Below, one piece after another: positions 5,540-5,788 of a DNA stretch of 5,788 nucleotides (positions are counted from its first letter, which is position 1; every line of letters begins with the position of its first letter). The stretch lies in assembly GCA_023402505.1 (NCBI GenBank), contig JAEYGD010000018.1:1-5788 (forward strand). The letters run 5' to 3'. The translations under genes and the position numbers were made by a program. The notes beneath the pieces were generated by a model. That model saw nothing but the letters and a program-made list of their open reading frames with translations. It had not been told where the DNA came from and made no database searches. The DNA is from Actinomycetes bacterium. Lineage in GTDB: Bacteria; Actinomycetota; Actinomycetes; Mycobacteriales; Micromonosporaceae.

Positions 5540-5788
5540 CCGCAGCGGTCGTCACCGCCGGTCGGGCAGTCCGGCCGAAACCGCCGGCCGGCCGGGCCGT
5601 CCCGCCGGGCCGGGCCGTCCCGCCGGGCCGGGCCGCCGCCTGCTGGCTCTGCTGCTCGCGCCGGCCCTGGTCGCCCCACTCACGGCGTGCGGCGACGGCG
5701 GCCCGGTCGCCCCGCTGCCGGTACGGGCACCGGTCGCCGCCACCCCGGCCACGACGGCGGCGGTCTCCCCCTCGGCGCCCCCGGCACC
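5532..5788 (+). CDS. Putative lipoprotein, N-terminal part, truncated by window edge
   Basis: An open frame of 85 complete codons starts at ATG 5532, inside the last codons of the sigma gene (shared ATGGTTGA), and runs off the right edge. The overlap indicates translational coupling and one operon; no separate ribosome site is evident. Residues 1-36 are Arg/Gly/Pro-rich with nine Arg and end in a twin arginine (R35 R36). A hydrophobic stretch, LLALLLAPALVAPLTAC (37-53), follows and ends in the lipobox LTAC, predicting lipidation at C53 and anchoring on the outer face of the membrane. After C53 the chain is a Pro/Ala/Thr/Val-rich linker typical of surface lipoproteins; the functional domain lies beyond the window. 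The leader is longer than usual; the twin arginine could mean Tat export. Genes next to ECF sigma factors often encode their regulators, but no zinc-binding anti-sigma domain is visible here. It could instead be a single-pass membrane protein. Function unknown. Confidence 0.75.
   Translation, partial: MVDRSGRHRRSGSPAETAGRPGRPAGPGRPAGPGRRLLALLLAPALVAPLTACGDGGPVAPLPVRAPVAATPATTAAVSPSAPPA
5592..5635 (+). repeat. 18-bp tandem repeat, 2.4 copies, within the lipoprotein leader
   Basis: The unit CCGGGCCGTCCCGCCGGG occurs at 5592-5609 and again without mismatch at 5610-5627, then its first 8 bases recur at 5628-5635. The length is a multiple of three, so copy-number change keeps the frame. The units encode PGRPAG twice and then PGR in the leader peptide before the hydrophobic core. 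Identical third-position bases in both copies point to recent duplication by slippage. The effect would be only to vary leader length. Confidence 0.85.

Overview
The window is very GC-rich, with coding sequence dominated by G/C third positions and long stop-free antisense frames. It encodes an actinobacterial-type replicative DNA polymerase III alpha subunit. An actinomycete is near certain. A Micromonosporaceae member (Micromonospora-like) is my best guess from the look of the proteins, but I cannot confirm it without a search.

Layout from left to right. Bases 1-48 hold a run of 17 G followed by C-rich sequence. Bases 49-1086 (minus) encode a PLP-dependent class V aminotransferase-fold enzyme of unknown substrate. 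Bases 1087-1238 form a short spacer with a perfect 9-bp stem-loop just after the polymerase gene, a cluster of CCCGGG-centred inverted repeats, and a -10-like box so close to the aminotransferase start that its mRNA may be leaderless. Bases 1239-4772 (minus) encode full-length DnaE. Bases 4773-4999 form a divergent intergenic region with a TAGGGT box facing dnaE, a TAGCCT box facing the sigma gene, and a 12-bp palindrome near the -35 position of the latter. Bases 5000-5539 (plus) encode a compact ECF-type sigma factor. From 5532 to the right edge runs a new gene overlapping the sigma gene by 8 bp. It encodes the N-terminus of a probable lipoprotein with an unusually long Arg/Gly/Pro-rich leader built partly from an 18-bp tandem repeat.

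The polymerase is housekeeping: it copies the chromosome as the catalytic subunit of the replicase, and its intact PHP metal site suggests built-in proofreading. The aminotransferase is codirectional with dnaE but probably has its own promoter, and nothing in the sequence ties it to replication. The sigma factor and lipoprotein look like a translationally coupled pair transcribed away from dnaE. This pair, without a recognisable zinc-binding anti-sigma domain in the visible part of the second gene, is the least ordinary part of the window. I see no CRISPR array, insertion sequence, tRNA, rRNA or phage gene, and no strong case for a wholly new system.
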